From NCBI GenBank assembly GCA_003290165.1, contig QNQO01000197.1:1082001-1146000 (forward strand): a stretch of DNA of 64,000 nucleotides, read 5' to 3'. The notes below the pieces were generated by a model. That model saw only the letters and a program-made list of their open reading frames with translations. It searched no databases and was not told where the DNA came from. Positions within the stretch are counted from its first letter, which is position 1; each line of letters begins with the position of its first letter. Made by a program: the position numbers and the translations under genes. This DNA comes from Berberis thunbergii. Its lineage: Eukaryota > Streptophyta > Magnoliopsida > Ranunculales > Berberidaceae. Positions 1 to 11,145 of this stretch are shown here, piece after piece.

Positions 1-50
1 TTCTCTTGGCAAGGATCTGAAACCAAAGCTGGATCATTCATCTGGTGGAT

Positions 51-206
51 CGCGCACCTGCGATGTTCTACCTGGCTCGCAACCTTGCGCCTGATCCCTT
101 GAATAATGTGCCGCCTGCACCTCTGGACAACGCACCTGGCATGCTCTACCTGGCTCGCTACCCTGCGCCTGATTTCCTGAACAACGTGTTGCCTGCAATA
201 TCACTT
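51..206. repeat. two-copy imperfect tandem repeat, period 78 bp
   Basis: The block containing CTACCTGGCTCGC, then CCTGCGCCTGAT or CTTGCGCCTGAT, occurs twice, 78 bp apart (CTACCTGGCTCGC starts near 68 and 146). Because 78 is a multiple of three, a 69-residue open frame runs through both copies. I recognise no protein family. The GC-rich composition contrasts with the AT-rich surroundings and suggests part of a repeat element whose left end lies outside the window. Confidence 0.6.
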
Positions 207-235
207 GTTGGGGTGTCGCGCACGTGCACTTTGGT

Positions 236-430
236 CCACTATACATGGCAATGATATTGTCCTCAACTTAAACACCACCATATCGAACCTTCCATCTGAG
301 CCTAGGTGGTGTGGGGTTTTCTCCAAAATACCTCATTATTATTAGGAAGTGGATCATCTCTTTATAAACCTCTGTGACAACTCCTCATTACTTAATGTGA
401 GACTATTCAAACTAACTTTATCCCAACACT
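236..430. repeat. LTR-like debris
   Basis: This stretch resembles the terminal parts of many plant LTR elements: a short TATAAA-like site near 362, followed by a segment ending in TTTATCCCAACA. The pattern is generic. No partner LTR, PBS or target duplication was found, so this is a weak call. Confidence 0.3.
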
Positions 431-529
431 CCAAACATAAGAATTAACACTTTTAGTAATCAGCTTGGAGGATTGGGATTTTTTTTTATTGGGATGTTAG
501 GAAGCATAGATCGAGGTGAGGAACTTACT

Positions 530-1249
530 CCATATGCAGTCAGGATTATTGACTCGCCTCCAAAGGAGTTTGGAGATTAGACATTTGCTCCTTTCATACA
601 CATAAGGGATTCTAATGCCTCCTTTCCTATGGAGTTATTGCAAGAAAGTTTCTAAGCAGTTGATCTATTTTAAGTCATGATGTTTTGGGTAATGGGACAG
701 CTTGCATGAAAAGTATTGGGATAGAGGCTGCAACAGACTAGACTTGATGAGAGTAGTCCTTCCAGCTTGTGGAAGAATGTTTTCCAACCAAAAAGCCTAT
801 TGGCCACCTTGTCTATAATGTAAGAGATGTATTCTTACTTCTACATGTGAACAAGGGTATCCTAGGTATTTTTTCTGTTTTGTTAAAAAAATCTAACTCT
901 TTAACATCCTTCTCAAAATGTTCTTATGTTAAAAAATCTAACTCTTAACAGCCTCCTCAATGTTCCTTCTTATGTCTAAAATGACAATTAGGGCTGCAAT
1001 AAAGAGAAGATTTTGTGTAGTTCACCTCCTTACCAAGCAATAGTAATGAGGATTTCTTTAATATAGCTATACTTATCAAGGTTAGCTTTATCAAAAATGA
1101 TCAGATCGTCCACAAACATGAGGTGGGTGATCATATCTAAAATCAAACTAATGGATTCAGCCTTATGAAACATTCTAGACAAGGCTTCAATAACCAAAAT
1201 GAATAGGAAAGGAGACAAAGGGTCATTTTGCCTCAGTCCTCTAAATCTC
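530..1249 (-). pseudogene. LINE (L1-type) reverse transcriptase, C-terminal half, broken
   Basis: Read on the minus strand from 1249 downwards, this shows non-LTR RT motifs: FRGLRQNDPLSPFLFILV, then HLMFVDDLIIF, the F(A/V)DD catalytic block, near 1100. Further on come the LINE thumb/connection signatures RLFGWK (about 800), FMQAVPLPK (about 700) and GGIRIP (about 620). Stops and frameshifts lie between these blocks. The reading stops abruptly at 1249, where a MULE begins. The upstream part of the same RT resumes at 6754, so the MULE interrupts this LINE. Confidence 0.75.
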
Positions 1250-2468
1250 GAGAAATTCTAGCTGGCCTGGGAGGCGCGCCTGGGTGGTTGCCTGGACGCT
1301 CCTTGGCACGTGCGCCGTCCAAGGCACGTGCATGATGAAAATTGGAGGGAGTTTCAGCAGCCAAAAAAATTTCCCCAATTTCGATTTCAACTTTGGTTTA
1401 TACTCCCCATCGAAGAAGAAAACCGAGAAAAAGAATCAAGAGAAGAAGAATCGAGAGAAAACTGAGAAGAAATCAAGAGAAAAAATTGGTTTATCCTCCC
1501 TCCCCATCTTCGACTCCATCGAGAGAATAATCGAGAGAATCAGCAACCCATCTCACTTAGAAACAAGAGAAGGTAAGTGCCAAACTTGATTTCTTCCTGT
1601 GGGGTTCTAGATCTAGGGTTCCTGACAAACTTTTTTTTTCTTTTATTATATGTGAGTTTTAAGAGCAGTAGTTTTTCAAATTGGAAACTGGGTTAATGTG
1701 AAACTTTGTTTTGAATTCATGTTCATTTCTTTGTAGTGAATCTTGAAATGCATATATACGATGATGAAATGTCTTTAAGTAAATCAACAGATGTACCAAA
1801 TCTATAATAAAAACCATTGAAAATCTTATTACAGTAGATAGGTGGCTGCCTGCTAGTGATTTACATTAACAACGCATTACGGTGCAACAATTGTTGAAGA
1901 CACTTCTCTGTGTACAGTTGTTGAAGTAGGACCAAAAAAAAAAATCAATCAAACTAAGGGAGATCCAGCAACAAAATTATGGCTGCCATTGTTTAACCAA
2001 ACAAATTATATATTTTAAACCAAGAATGCTTAAATGCTCCAACAATAAAGCTCCATAAGTGGGATGGCAACAACTAAGTTGATGTCAATTTTTCAGGGAT
2101 CCGAACATTTTTTTTAAATTAATTTTGAGGGACAATGTGTTGGGTGATGCCTTATAGTTCAATGAATTAAGAGATTGATGTAATTGTTGGTGTATTTTCA
2201 TATGATTTTAGATAATATGGTAAATGGAATTGAATTGTGTGAATGTTGTAAGGTTTGGCTTGCTATGCATCTTGGTTGATATGTTCATTTTCCAGAATGA
2301 GTGTTGTTGTTACTTGAAAATGGCATTCTGTCGAAATAGAACTACATGGTTATTTTTTTCAAAAATTTTTCTTTCAAAACTTTCTAAGATCTATTCTTGT
2401 TGAACATCTCGTTATACTAGCTCGCACCTAGTATCGGCACCGTTCTCTCGAATAGTTTACAGAAATGT
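1250..2468 (+). repeat. left TIR of the 5.5-kb MULE
   Basis: Inverted partner of 5513-6753. Shared landmarks include a CACGTG-rich outer end (about 1300-1335), a GA-rich tract (1410-1530) and TACTAGCTCGCACCTAGTA near 2416. The inner end is AATAGTTTACAGAAATGT. Both arms carry small indels, mostly in A/T runs. Confidence 0.85.
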
Positions 2469-2640
2469 CTGCAAGAATTGTAAGTATTTCCTTATGTTCT
2501 TAAGCTTTCATCTTTCTGTATTTCTTATACATATTAAATAAATAAATAAAATTCTCTATCTCTAACTATCCAAGATCTGTTATTAATTGAATATCTCGTT
2601 ATACTAGCTGAATCCTAGTATCGGCACCGTTCGTTCTAAC
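2400..2640 (+). repeat. duplicated hairpin block at the inner edge of the MULE TIR
   Basis: A block reading TCTCGTTATACTAGCT, then CCTAGTATCGGCACCGTTC, occurs near 2407-2450 and again near 2595-2635; the right TIR holds a third, inverted copy near 5540-5575. Each contains ATACTAG, a 7-nt loop and CTAGTAT, a perfect 7-bp hairpin. It could be a subterminal transposase-binding or structural motif. That role is inference. Confidence 0.6.
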
Positions 2641-3159
2641 AGATCAAAGATAGAATCTCTGTATTGATTATATGTTTTGTATTTCATTTCTTTTTTTATT
2701 TAGGGTTTACGATTTTTGTTCAGAAATAGTATGTACATCTTAGCTTTATGTGCTAGAGTTTCAAGATGTTAATGAACTTTTAAACCTTTGTGTGATTTTC
2801 GACTATGTTCGCATGCCTGAATTCCAACAGCCTCTCACACTATACTTCCCTCTTCTTTAAATCCCCTTCTGTTGCGACTGGTAACTTCAAACTACGCTTG
2901 ATTCAATAGCTGATTTATGGTTTGAAATGGAGAAGATCGATGGGTGGAGTTCTTCCCACTTTAAAATATATGTCACTTGATACATACACAATTTAGAAAA
3001 GTAATCGAGTTTTGCATTGTGTTGTTCAACGCTAGAAACTCTGAAGTATAGAATTGTGGTTTATAGTCTGAAGATAATGAGATATGACCATTAGGTAGTT
3101 TAAGAAGAAACACTATCCACATGTGTATTTATCGCGGCATTTATTTTTTAAATTCAGGA

Positions 3160-3538
3160 ATGATATTCAGAGCGTACATTGTCTATTGAGGTCGTCAGCC
3201 TGGAGTATACCTAAACTGGCCCGCATGTTTATCCGCGGTATCAGGGTATAGGGGTGCTTCTTACAAGGGGTATGTTAGTCGAAGAAGCTGAGGAATCATA
3301 CGAGTTGTGGGTTCGCTTAGAAGCGGTGAGGAGAGATTCGGAGGAATCCAACAACAATGAAGATGTAGAAGTTAACGATGTAGTTTTTGACGATCAAGCT
3401 AGTCCATCGAATGATCAAAGAAATGTCACCCAAGGGAACAATGATCCTTGGGCTTTTACGAGGGACTTAATCAATACTTTGATAATTGTACTTATTATCT
3501 TAGGTTTAATATTTATTCTTAAGCTCTTGGATGAATGA
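3160..3538 (+). pseudogene. RNase H1 N-terminal (RHBD/viroplasmin-like) domain with C-terminal membrane segment, broken
   Basis: An ATG at 3160, just after an acceptor-like TTCAG, opens MIFRAYIVY, then an in-frame TGA (3187-3189), then GRQPGVYLNWPACLSAVSGY and GASYKGY. This is the pattern of the small hybrid-binding domain at the N-terminus of RNase H1 and related proteins (G+xPGVYxxWxxC, then V-GY-GASYK-Y, then an EEAE helix). A frameshift near 3275 leads into the 94-residue frame from 3254: EEAEESYELW, an acidic Asn/Asp-rich linker, and a hydrophobic segment LINTLIIVLIILGLIFILKL before the stop, which looks like a tail anchor. With a stop and a frameshift it is not functional as read. It lies inside the MULE and is probably captured sequence; the parent gene is not identified. 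Confidence 0.55.
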
Positions 3539-3973
3539 TAGAATTATATGTAATGTAATATGTACATACATATGTATTATGTAAATATATTTCATAATCC
3601 AATGAAATTTGTGTTTCATATTGTTCTTTTTTTCTTCCATATGGTATGCTTTTGTTTCATATTGTTCTTGTTATTCTTTTTTTGAACGCAAGTTGTGGTT
3701 GCGGAGTGTAGCTTGTTGTTTGCATTCCAAATTGTTATAGGATTCTTCATCAGACTTCCTACTCTCTGTGAGTGCACTTATTTGCTTATTCAATAGTGTG
3801 ATAAGATCTAACTTGTTTTTGTAATGCTCTGCAGGATGAAATCACCTAATTCAGATCAACAAACAGAGTTCATGTATTCCTAAAGAAAATAGTGTGATAA
3901 GTTCATGAAGTAAGAAAATTTGGGATTAATTTTCTGAATGCTCTAAATGTATTCATGTATTATGTTCTTGTAG

Positions 3974-4061
3974 ATCATGTAAGTGCTTAAGGAAAATAAG
4001 ACACGTGAAGCTGGATGGTTGTCCTGAAGGAAACTGGTTCTGCAGTAAGAAATGTGAAAAG
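3974..4061 (+). pseudogene. captured PHD-finger exon fragment
   Basis: Between an acceptor-like CTTGTAG (ends 3973) and a donor (AAAAG then GTATAT at 4062) is a short coding stretch ending GCPEGNWFCSKKCEKV. The W-F-C-x(3)-C spacing with a preceding Pro-Glu-Gly is the last zinc-ligand block of plant PHD fingers, as in the IDM1-like acetyltransferase group. Only one exon is present and no continuation was found. It lies within the MULE, so capture of a host exon is the simplest reading. Confidence 0.5.
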
Positions 4062-4430
4062 GTATATTAGATTTACTTGGTTTTTTTTTTCTGTTTGATA
4101 TACCATATAAGGGCTTGATTTTTGTATAGACCATAAATAGTTGAGTTTTAACCAATGTGCAACTGAAGTCCCTAACAAGGCTCACTCTAGTGGAGCATAT
4201 TAAGGGACATCATAACACTTTTATTGCTCTTTATGCACGGAGTTGTTAGGATAAGTTGATTTGCCGTGTCAGAATGATTTTAGCTACAAGATTTCAGCAA
4301 TATATGGTGTGAAGCTTACAGTTGAATCAAGCACCCATGCTTATTATTATTATTATTTTTATAACATCTTTTGTTGAACAATTAATTCCTGTAGTAGAGA
4401 CTTCTGTGAAAACTCTGAACTTCTTATGAT

Positions 4431-5426
4431 TCAAAAACGTTTAGTAGTAGTTTCAAGATTTTGAAGCACAACCAACACTTTTGAGTAGTTGCTTTTGAAG
4501 CCATTCATACACACAAGCCAAGTTTGGAAAAGCCAAACAAACTCTTCAATGGTCTCACCACATATCAATCCACATCCCAAAAGAATTGACTGACCGTGAT
4601 GGTTCACCCCAACAAAAGGAGCAAATGGCATCTCATACTTATTTATTAAGTATGTAGTGTCGAAGGTAACAGCATCTCCAAACTCCTTGTAAGCTGCTCT
4701 ACTCCATGCATCAGCCCAAAAGACATTTCTCAATCTATCTTTATTGTCCAAATCCAACATATAAAAGAAATCAGCATTGTTAGCTTGCATTTTTTTCGAA
4801 GTAGTTATGAATGGCCTCCGCATCCCCTTCCCCAAGCCTCAACCTCCTCATTCTATCCAGATAATTGTAACAATCTTTTGAGAAAAAGGCAGAATATCAT
4901 GACCACCAACTTCAACTATACATGAATTAAAACTCTTATTTGGCCTAATACCCGCCCTATCATTATAATCCAACTTCTTCTTCACATACGAGCTCATAAC
5001 TCTATTTTTCAGATAAAATCTAGATTTTTCGGAGCTCAATTCATGATTGTGATCAAGTGTTACTTTTGTCACTGACACTGTTCCATCAGATCGAATTTTA
5101 CCTCTAATGTTAGCCAAACATCCACATTTAGTTGTACCCCGCTTTTTTACAACATTTTGTGATTGACTTTTATGCTGCCCAGACCGACCACATGCACGCG
5201 TAATGAATATAGGTTTTCCATTTTCATCTTTTTCTGTATTCTTTATTTTCACTGGAAATCCTATTTTATTACCATAATCATGAAAATATCGTTGGTACTC
5301 ATTAATGTTGTTGAACTGCATCCCTTCTGTAGTGTCCATTATCTCTTCTAAATTTTCTTCATTTTCCATCAATTCATTATCTTCTACACTATCCATTCCT
5401 GAAATATGTGTTATAACATACAACAA
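4431..5426 (-). pseudogene. FAR1/MULE-type transposase, truncated and frameshifted
   Basis: From 5426 down comes a FAR1-type N-terminal domain: an acidic leader, NINEYQRYFHDYGNKIGFPV, a RACGRSGQHKS segment, CGCLANIRGK, and VTLDHNHEL with the His pair of the C2H2-like WRKY-GCM1 fold. The frame then shifts near 4840 (the motif RRLRLGEGDAEAIHNYF is readable in another frame). The MULE catalytic domain follows: FFYMLDLDNKDRLRNVFWAD, GDAVTFDTTY with the first catalytic Asp, and PFAPFVGVNHHGQSILLGCG. Coding ends at 4431, before the second Asp and the final Glu would be expected, and no SWIM zinc finger is present. It cannot act as transposase as it stands. It presumably moved the family once; domesticated FAR1/FHY3 proteins share this origin. 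Confidence 0.8.
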
Positions 5427-6753
5427 CTGTTATAACATAAATGCACAACTAATAGCCTGAGGGATTTTAGAGATAGAATACACTACTGTAAATAAAACAA
5501 GATTTTCAAAATACATTTCTGTAAACTATTCGAGAGAACGGTGCTGATACTAGGTGCGAGCTAGTATAACGAGATGTTCGACAAGAATAGATCTTAGAAA
5601 GTTTTGAAAGAAAAGTTTTTGAAAAAAAAAAAACCATGTAGTTCTATTTCGACATAATGCTCTTTTCAAGTAACAACAACACTCATTCTGGAAAAGGAAC
5701 ATATCAAGCAAGATGCATAGCAAGCCAAACCTTACAACATTCACACAATTCAATTCCATTTACCATATTATCTAAAATCATATGAAAATACACCAATAAT
5801 TACATCAATCTCTTAATTAATTGAACTATAAGGCATCACCCAACACATTGTCCCTCAAAATTAATTAAAAAAAAATGTTCGGATCCCTGAAAAATTGACA
5901 TCAACTCAGTTGTTTCCATCCCACTTATGGAGCTTTATTGTTGGAGCTAGCATTTAAGCATTCTTGGTTTAAAATATATAATTTGCTTGGTTAAACAATG
6001 GCAGCCATAATTTTGTTGTTGGGTCTCCCTTAGTTTGATTGAGTTTTTTTTTGGGTCCTACTTCAACAACTGTACACAGATAAGTGTCTTCAACAATTGT
6101 TGCACCGTAATGTGTTGTTAATGTAAATCACTAGCAGACAGCCACCTATCTACTGTAATCAGATTTTCAATGGTTTTTATTATAGATTTGGTACATCTGT
6201 TGATTTTCTTAAAGACATTTCATCATCGTATATATGCATTTCAAGATTCACTACAAAGAAATGAGCATGAATTCAAAGCAAAGTTTCACATTAACTCAGT
6301 TTCCAACTCGAAAAACTACTGCTCTTAAAACTCACATACAAAAAAAAAAAAAAAATGTCAGAAACCCTAGATCTAGAACCCCACAACAAGAAATCAAGTT
6401 TGGCACTTACCTTCTCTAGTTTCTATGTGAGATGGGTCGTTGATTCTCCCGATTCTTCTCTCGATGGAGTCGACGATGGGGAAGGAGGATAAACCAATTT
6501 TTTCTTTTGATTTCTTCTCGATTTTTCTTCTCTTGATTTCTTCTCGATTTTTTCTCTCGATTCTTCTTCTCGGTTTTCTTCTTCGATGGGGAGTATAAAC
6601 CAAAGTTGAAATTGAAATTGGAGAAAAAATTTTGGCTGCTGAAACTTCCTCCAATTTAGATCATGCACGTGCCTTGGACCCTCCCAGGCACACGTGCCAA
6701 GGAGTGTTCAGGCAGCCACCCAGGCGCACCTCCCAGGCCAACTAGAATTTCTC

Positions 6754-6922
6754 ATTTGTCAGAGAATCTCAGTGTTGTAAACAAGTTTATGAGGAAGCTA
6801 TTCCACCCTATGAAAAGCTATAGACATATCCATTTTAGTCCCATCCATCATCTTTTTGTTGAGGTTCAACACACTAGAGTGGATCCAACTTTGGTAATTA
6901 ATCAAACATACTTTCAAGTTTA
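6754..6922 (-). pseudogene. LINE reverse transcriptase, N-terminal side of the interrupted RT
   Basis: Read on the minus strand, it gives KMDMSIAFHRVE, then, after a one-base frame change and a stop, FLINLFTTLRFSDK. This is the D-M-S-x-A-(F/Y)-D-R-V-E-W block of L1-type RT followed by its helix. It is the upstream neighbour of the RT part at 530-1249. The segment that should link them is missing at the MULE junctions. Confidence 0.65.
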
Positions 6923-6959
6923 GTTGAATAAGAAAAAAAAAAATTCAATGAATAAGGAA

Positions 6960-7520
6960 TGAGTTGGTAGTTGATTAATTAAATAGAAACAAAGTTCTAT
7001 TTGAGACGGTGTTGGGCGGCTGCAAACAAGTATAAATAGGTGCATAAAATAGAGTTTTATTCATAGTGTTTTCAGAGAAGCTGTTGCGTGAATAAGCAGC
7101 AGAAAACATAGTAATCTCTTTGGTGTTTGGTGCGGTTGTGTGCGCATGGACGATGACTTTGTGTCTGATTCTTTGGACGCGATTTTTGTGCGACAAAGTG
7201 TGACGCGTGGCTTTGATATCGACTTAGTTTTGTCGATTGATTTGGCAGAAGAAGTTGAAGGAGTTTTTTGGGTTAATCTGCTGTGAGGTAACCCGTGTTA
7301 TTTACTCTTTGTATTACTCAAGCTTTGGGCAAAAAGTTTGAGAAGTTATTGTACTTCTTCTTATTTGATTAGTGGATTCTCTCGAATTTGACCCGTGATT
7401 TTTTCCTTCACATTGAAGGGTTTTCCATGTAAATCTTGATGTCTCATTTATTATTGATTTAAATTATTTCTTTGATATTGTTTTATTGGTATTTGTCCCA
7501 AAACTCTTGCCTCTAGATTA
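6960..7520 (+). repeat. Copia-type solo LTR or LTR fragment
   Basis: A TATA box (GTATAAATAGG near 7030) is followed by a leader and then an R-U5-like section: TTTGACCCGTGATTTTTTCC, GGGTTTTCCATGTAAATCTT and GATGTCTC. This is typical of plant Copia LTR 3' parts. No PBS or second LTR is seen, and the ends are not resolved. Confidence 0.45.
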
Positions 7521-9112
7521 TTTTTAACTTATGAAATATCCCAAAAGCTATCCCAATATTATCACCAATAAGTCTACTTGGACTAATGCACCCTATTAAG
7601 GAGAGATGATGTCAACTAAGTAACTTTATCAGTTTAGTAGCAAGGATCATTTACACCATTTTGAAAGAAATGTCATGCATTTTGATTTTGATTTTGGGGT
7701 TTGTTTGATTGAAAAGAATCACATCACACCGTTGATCATAAACGATTTGAGAAATGAGATGGAAAGAGAAAAAGATTGAGCAGAATGTTTTGTTTTAAAT
7801 TTCTATTGCCCCACACTTAAATACAGTACATCTGTAGCCCATGCCATTCATGAATGGAAGAATATATTCTAACTCAAAACTAAATGACAAACGATTTGTT
7901 CAACAAATTAACTTATATGTGAACCCACATTATCTCAAGAGCACAACAATTGAAATATATATATATATAAATAATCCAAATTTATATTAAATTATAAAGA
8001 CGACGAATTGACACTTGAACCAACAAAAAGTTTTGTATTTATACCTCATCACATTCCTTAATTTTCCAAATACGAGTCGCCTAGAATGATGATGGATGCC
8101 TGAAACACGATGTATTTGCCCTCATAATGCCACAATTATATATGGTCACTCTCAAAAGAGCTTGATAGCAACTCTATATGAAGTGGTCTGTGGACAAGGT
8201 AGTGATTGACCTTTGTTTATTAGATAAAGTTAGGCAAGTAGTGCCTTGTGTTGAATGGGTCTAACAAGTTCATATCATTTGTTGCTAGGTTGGCCAACCC
8301 TTTGAAAATGAGAGAAAACGTAACAAATCACCTCCCTCAGTTTCTTTGGTTCTTACTGTCAAAAAGGTTGGTGAAGACACATATTTTATTGTTTATCAGT
8401 GGAAAAATAAGAACATAAGGAACCCATCATAATTGTTTTCCATGACCAATTCAGCCTCCCAGCAGCAAAAAAAAAAGACTGGTTCACCTTGCATGAATTT
8501 CTTCTTGCAAATTATTATTTAATTAGTTTACTTATACAAAGGTTATATTTAATTATATCACTGCTTGAAAGTCAAAATCAACCATATAAATTACACAATA
8601 ATATTAGTAGGGATCATTTTCTTGACAAGAAACTTTTAACCAAAAGTTATTCAAGTATAGCAATTGACAATTTCAGCAAGATCCATGAGGAGGAGATGAG
8701 GTTTTGTTTTGGTAGAAAAAACACAGAAAGTAAACGATCGGGCCGTGTTTATGTTTAAAATGTCTCAGATCTAAGTTAGCTGAAAATCCGACACTGAGTA
8801 TCTCTTACACCATGACCCATTTGTCACCATTGTGTCACTCATGTGATTAAATTTAGTTGCAGACAGTGAGAAAGTGGCATGAGTTTACATGGCCACTGCA
8901 TGCATATTATAATCAAAACATAAGGACCTCACTAATACCAATAATTGGGGTCATTATTACAACTAAATAAACTTTTATTAGCTTACACAAAATATTTATA
9001 AAAACCTTATTTAATTGTGCATAATCAGTCACCATTAATTGGCCTAGTCTTTACTAATCAAGATTTCTTCTTGTTTAAAACACATTGTCAAAATCTGCCT
9101 AAAGGTTGGCAT
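7521..9112. other. intergenic, no gene recognised
   Basis: AT-rich sequence without a credible coding region on either strand. The 89-residue frame at 8489-8758 has low-complexity composition and no family signature. A short (TA)n run lies near 7958-7970. Confidence 0.6.
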
Positions 9113-10023
9113 TAGGGGGTGGACACGGGACAGTTGCTTTATCTTCAGAATGGGACAAATCTCATGCCTATTCGGTAACATCCCAAACAAATTTGTGAAG
9201 GGACTATGGTACTTCAATTTTATCTTAAAGAAGCAAATTTGTTCTAAGTCTAAAATTCACACAAGCAACGATCCTTGAGATTACCCAATCTCAAGCAAAC
9301 AATACCACCAAAAGTTTGACGAAACTCGCAAACGAATAACACCCAAAATCACCCGATTTCAATCATTCTACTTGGGCTACTGTTTCACGCTGCACACGCA
9401 CCGAATCACGTCAAACTCGTAGCCTGTTTCATGCCCTTATCGCAGCCCGTTTTAGCTGTGTATGCTACACTGGTTCAGCTATGTGTGTTTTGCTAATTCA
9501 CGTTGTATTTTCTGCTCTTATGCATGTTGTAGATACATGGTGTTTCAAAGAGAGAACAAGACTTGAAGTCCTTATTTGTCAAGGACTTTAAGTCCACTAT
9601 TCTTCCCAATAAATTGGGAGCCAACTACACAACTCCATAAAGGACTGTGAGTCCTTATTTGTAAAGGACTCCAATTTCTTCTCTGTCTCACACATACATG
9701 ATTCAATAACATAATACTACATGATTCAAATCTTACTCATCAACTACATCAATAACCAAGTCTGAAGTAGTTAATAATATAGGTACATGAGCATCAACAA
9801 GAATCAAGAATAAAGTATGAGAATCAAGTCAGACTTAATTAAAATATTAAAATTAATAATAATAAATATTAAATAAATAAGTTCGGGATTAGTAAGATTG
9901 AAAATTTTCATCCCAAATTCATCCCACTCTAGGTCGAGATGAAATGAGATCGGGATAAAACTTTACGAAATCAGAACCGAGATCGAAACGAGATCGAAAT
10001 TGCGGGATGAGATGGGCTGGCTA
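9113..10023. mobile_element. hAT-type non-autonomous element (911 bp) with 8-bp TSD
   Basis: The left end is TAGGGGGTGGACACGGGA and the right end GATGGGCTGGCTA. Both flanks carry the exact 8-bp repeat GTTGGCAT (9105-9112 and 10024-10031). The right subterminal part has the repeated GAGATCGG/GGGATGAGATGG motifs also seen in the better preserved copy at 57981-58608. No transposase is present. It is longer than the other copy, so extra sequence has probably been gained inside. Compared with that copy, the terminal repeat here is eroded. Confidence 0.75.
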
Positions 10024-10031
10024 GTTGGCAT

Positions 10032-11140
10032 AGTAAAAAATTGAAAACCAGCTAAGGCTGTTTGTTTGAAACCATTGAAGAACACGTAGAATAGAAAACA
10101 CTAAGTCAACAGGACATGTAGTAAGTAAGATGAAGGACCAAACTCCAGTCCAAACCTTTCACATCTTCATTAATACACATGTTGTACATGTATAAGCAGT
10201 GTTATGGATGTTCTACATTTTTTAAACCAATCCACATTAAAGATGTGCTCATTTTGGCCTCCTTAGGGTATGACAGTCCAAAAGTAGGGAGATAGGTCGG
10301 TTTGAACACACAAGAGGAGGCTACTTCAGTTTTCTTTGCTTGCTTGTTAACTTGTGACACTAAAAACGTGATTTAAAGGTATGAACATGAATGTAGTTCA
10401 CATTTGCTGAGATCTATATCTTTGACTCGCAGATCTTAATGACATGTTTAGCAAGTTTGATCTTGTACACAATCATTAAGGACCACTGTCGTGCTACTGT
10501 CAGCTACCTTAGTAATACTTGAGGCAACAGTGCCATTGGGGTCAGGAATGTTAGCCCTGCCAGGAGCAGTATTGATATAGAACACTCGGCTGTTCATATG
10601 GCAAAATAGTTTGTAATTACCATGTATTTGGGACACTCTTTATCATATTTCAGACCTAAATCAAAAGTTCGTTGGAATACAAGATTATGTTATGCGGTCA
10701 AGGAAGTCCCCGTCTTTTAAAATGAAAGAAGTTCAAGGCAAAAACTTTTAAATTTCAAGAATGGAGAAAGTTAGTTTACTCTCTTCATAGTTTATAGATA
10801 TAATCACAAAGTCTCACAATTGTCCTTAAGAATCATATAATTTCTACCATCTACAGCATAGTTAACAATAATTTACCTAAGACTTTTAGTCTCATAATGA
10901 GAAAAAACTTACATTACATGCAGTCCTTTTCAATTTTCATTACTAGTTTGATTTCAGCTCTTAAACAAGACTTTGGATTCTTTTTTTTGAGAGAAGGAAG
11001 AAACCAAGCAGAGATGACAAGGTACCAATTGGGTTTAATTTATTAGTGGTTGAAAGTTGTATTGGCTAATTAGAAATAGAGGTTACAACTGATTGAAATT
11101 AGAGAGGCCTACTGTTTGACTTGTCTCTACATTTTTATTT
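10032..11140. other. upstream region of the MYB gene, no gene recognised
   Basis: No convincing reading frame. A 62-residue minus-strand frame at 10448-10636 has no family signature. This stretch probably holds distal regulatory sequence of the MYB gene at 11288. Confidence 0.5.
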
Positions 11141-11145
11141 ATTAA

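Larger units (their letters stand above)
1250..6753. mobile_element. MULE DNA transposon with about 1.2-kb TIRs, inserted in a LINE
   Basis: The two ends are inverted copies of each other. The left outer end starts GAGAAATTCTAGCTGGCC; the right end, reverse-complemented, starts GAGAAATTCTAGTTGGCC. The match continues with small differences for about 1.2 kb (1250-2468 against 5513-6753). The terminal sequence is shared with the shorter element at 54600-57401, which has a perfect 9-bp target duplication, so both belong to one Mutator-like family. Inside are a broken FAR1-type transposase (-), a PHD-like exon (+) and an RNase H1 N-terminal-like domain (+). No 9-bp duplication flanks this copy. 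It splits a LINE RT and about 30-35 expected LINE codons are missing at the junction, so the duplication may have gone with a deletion. Confidence 0.85.
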
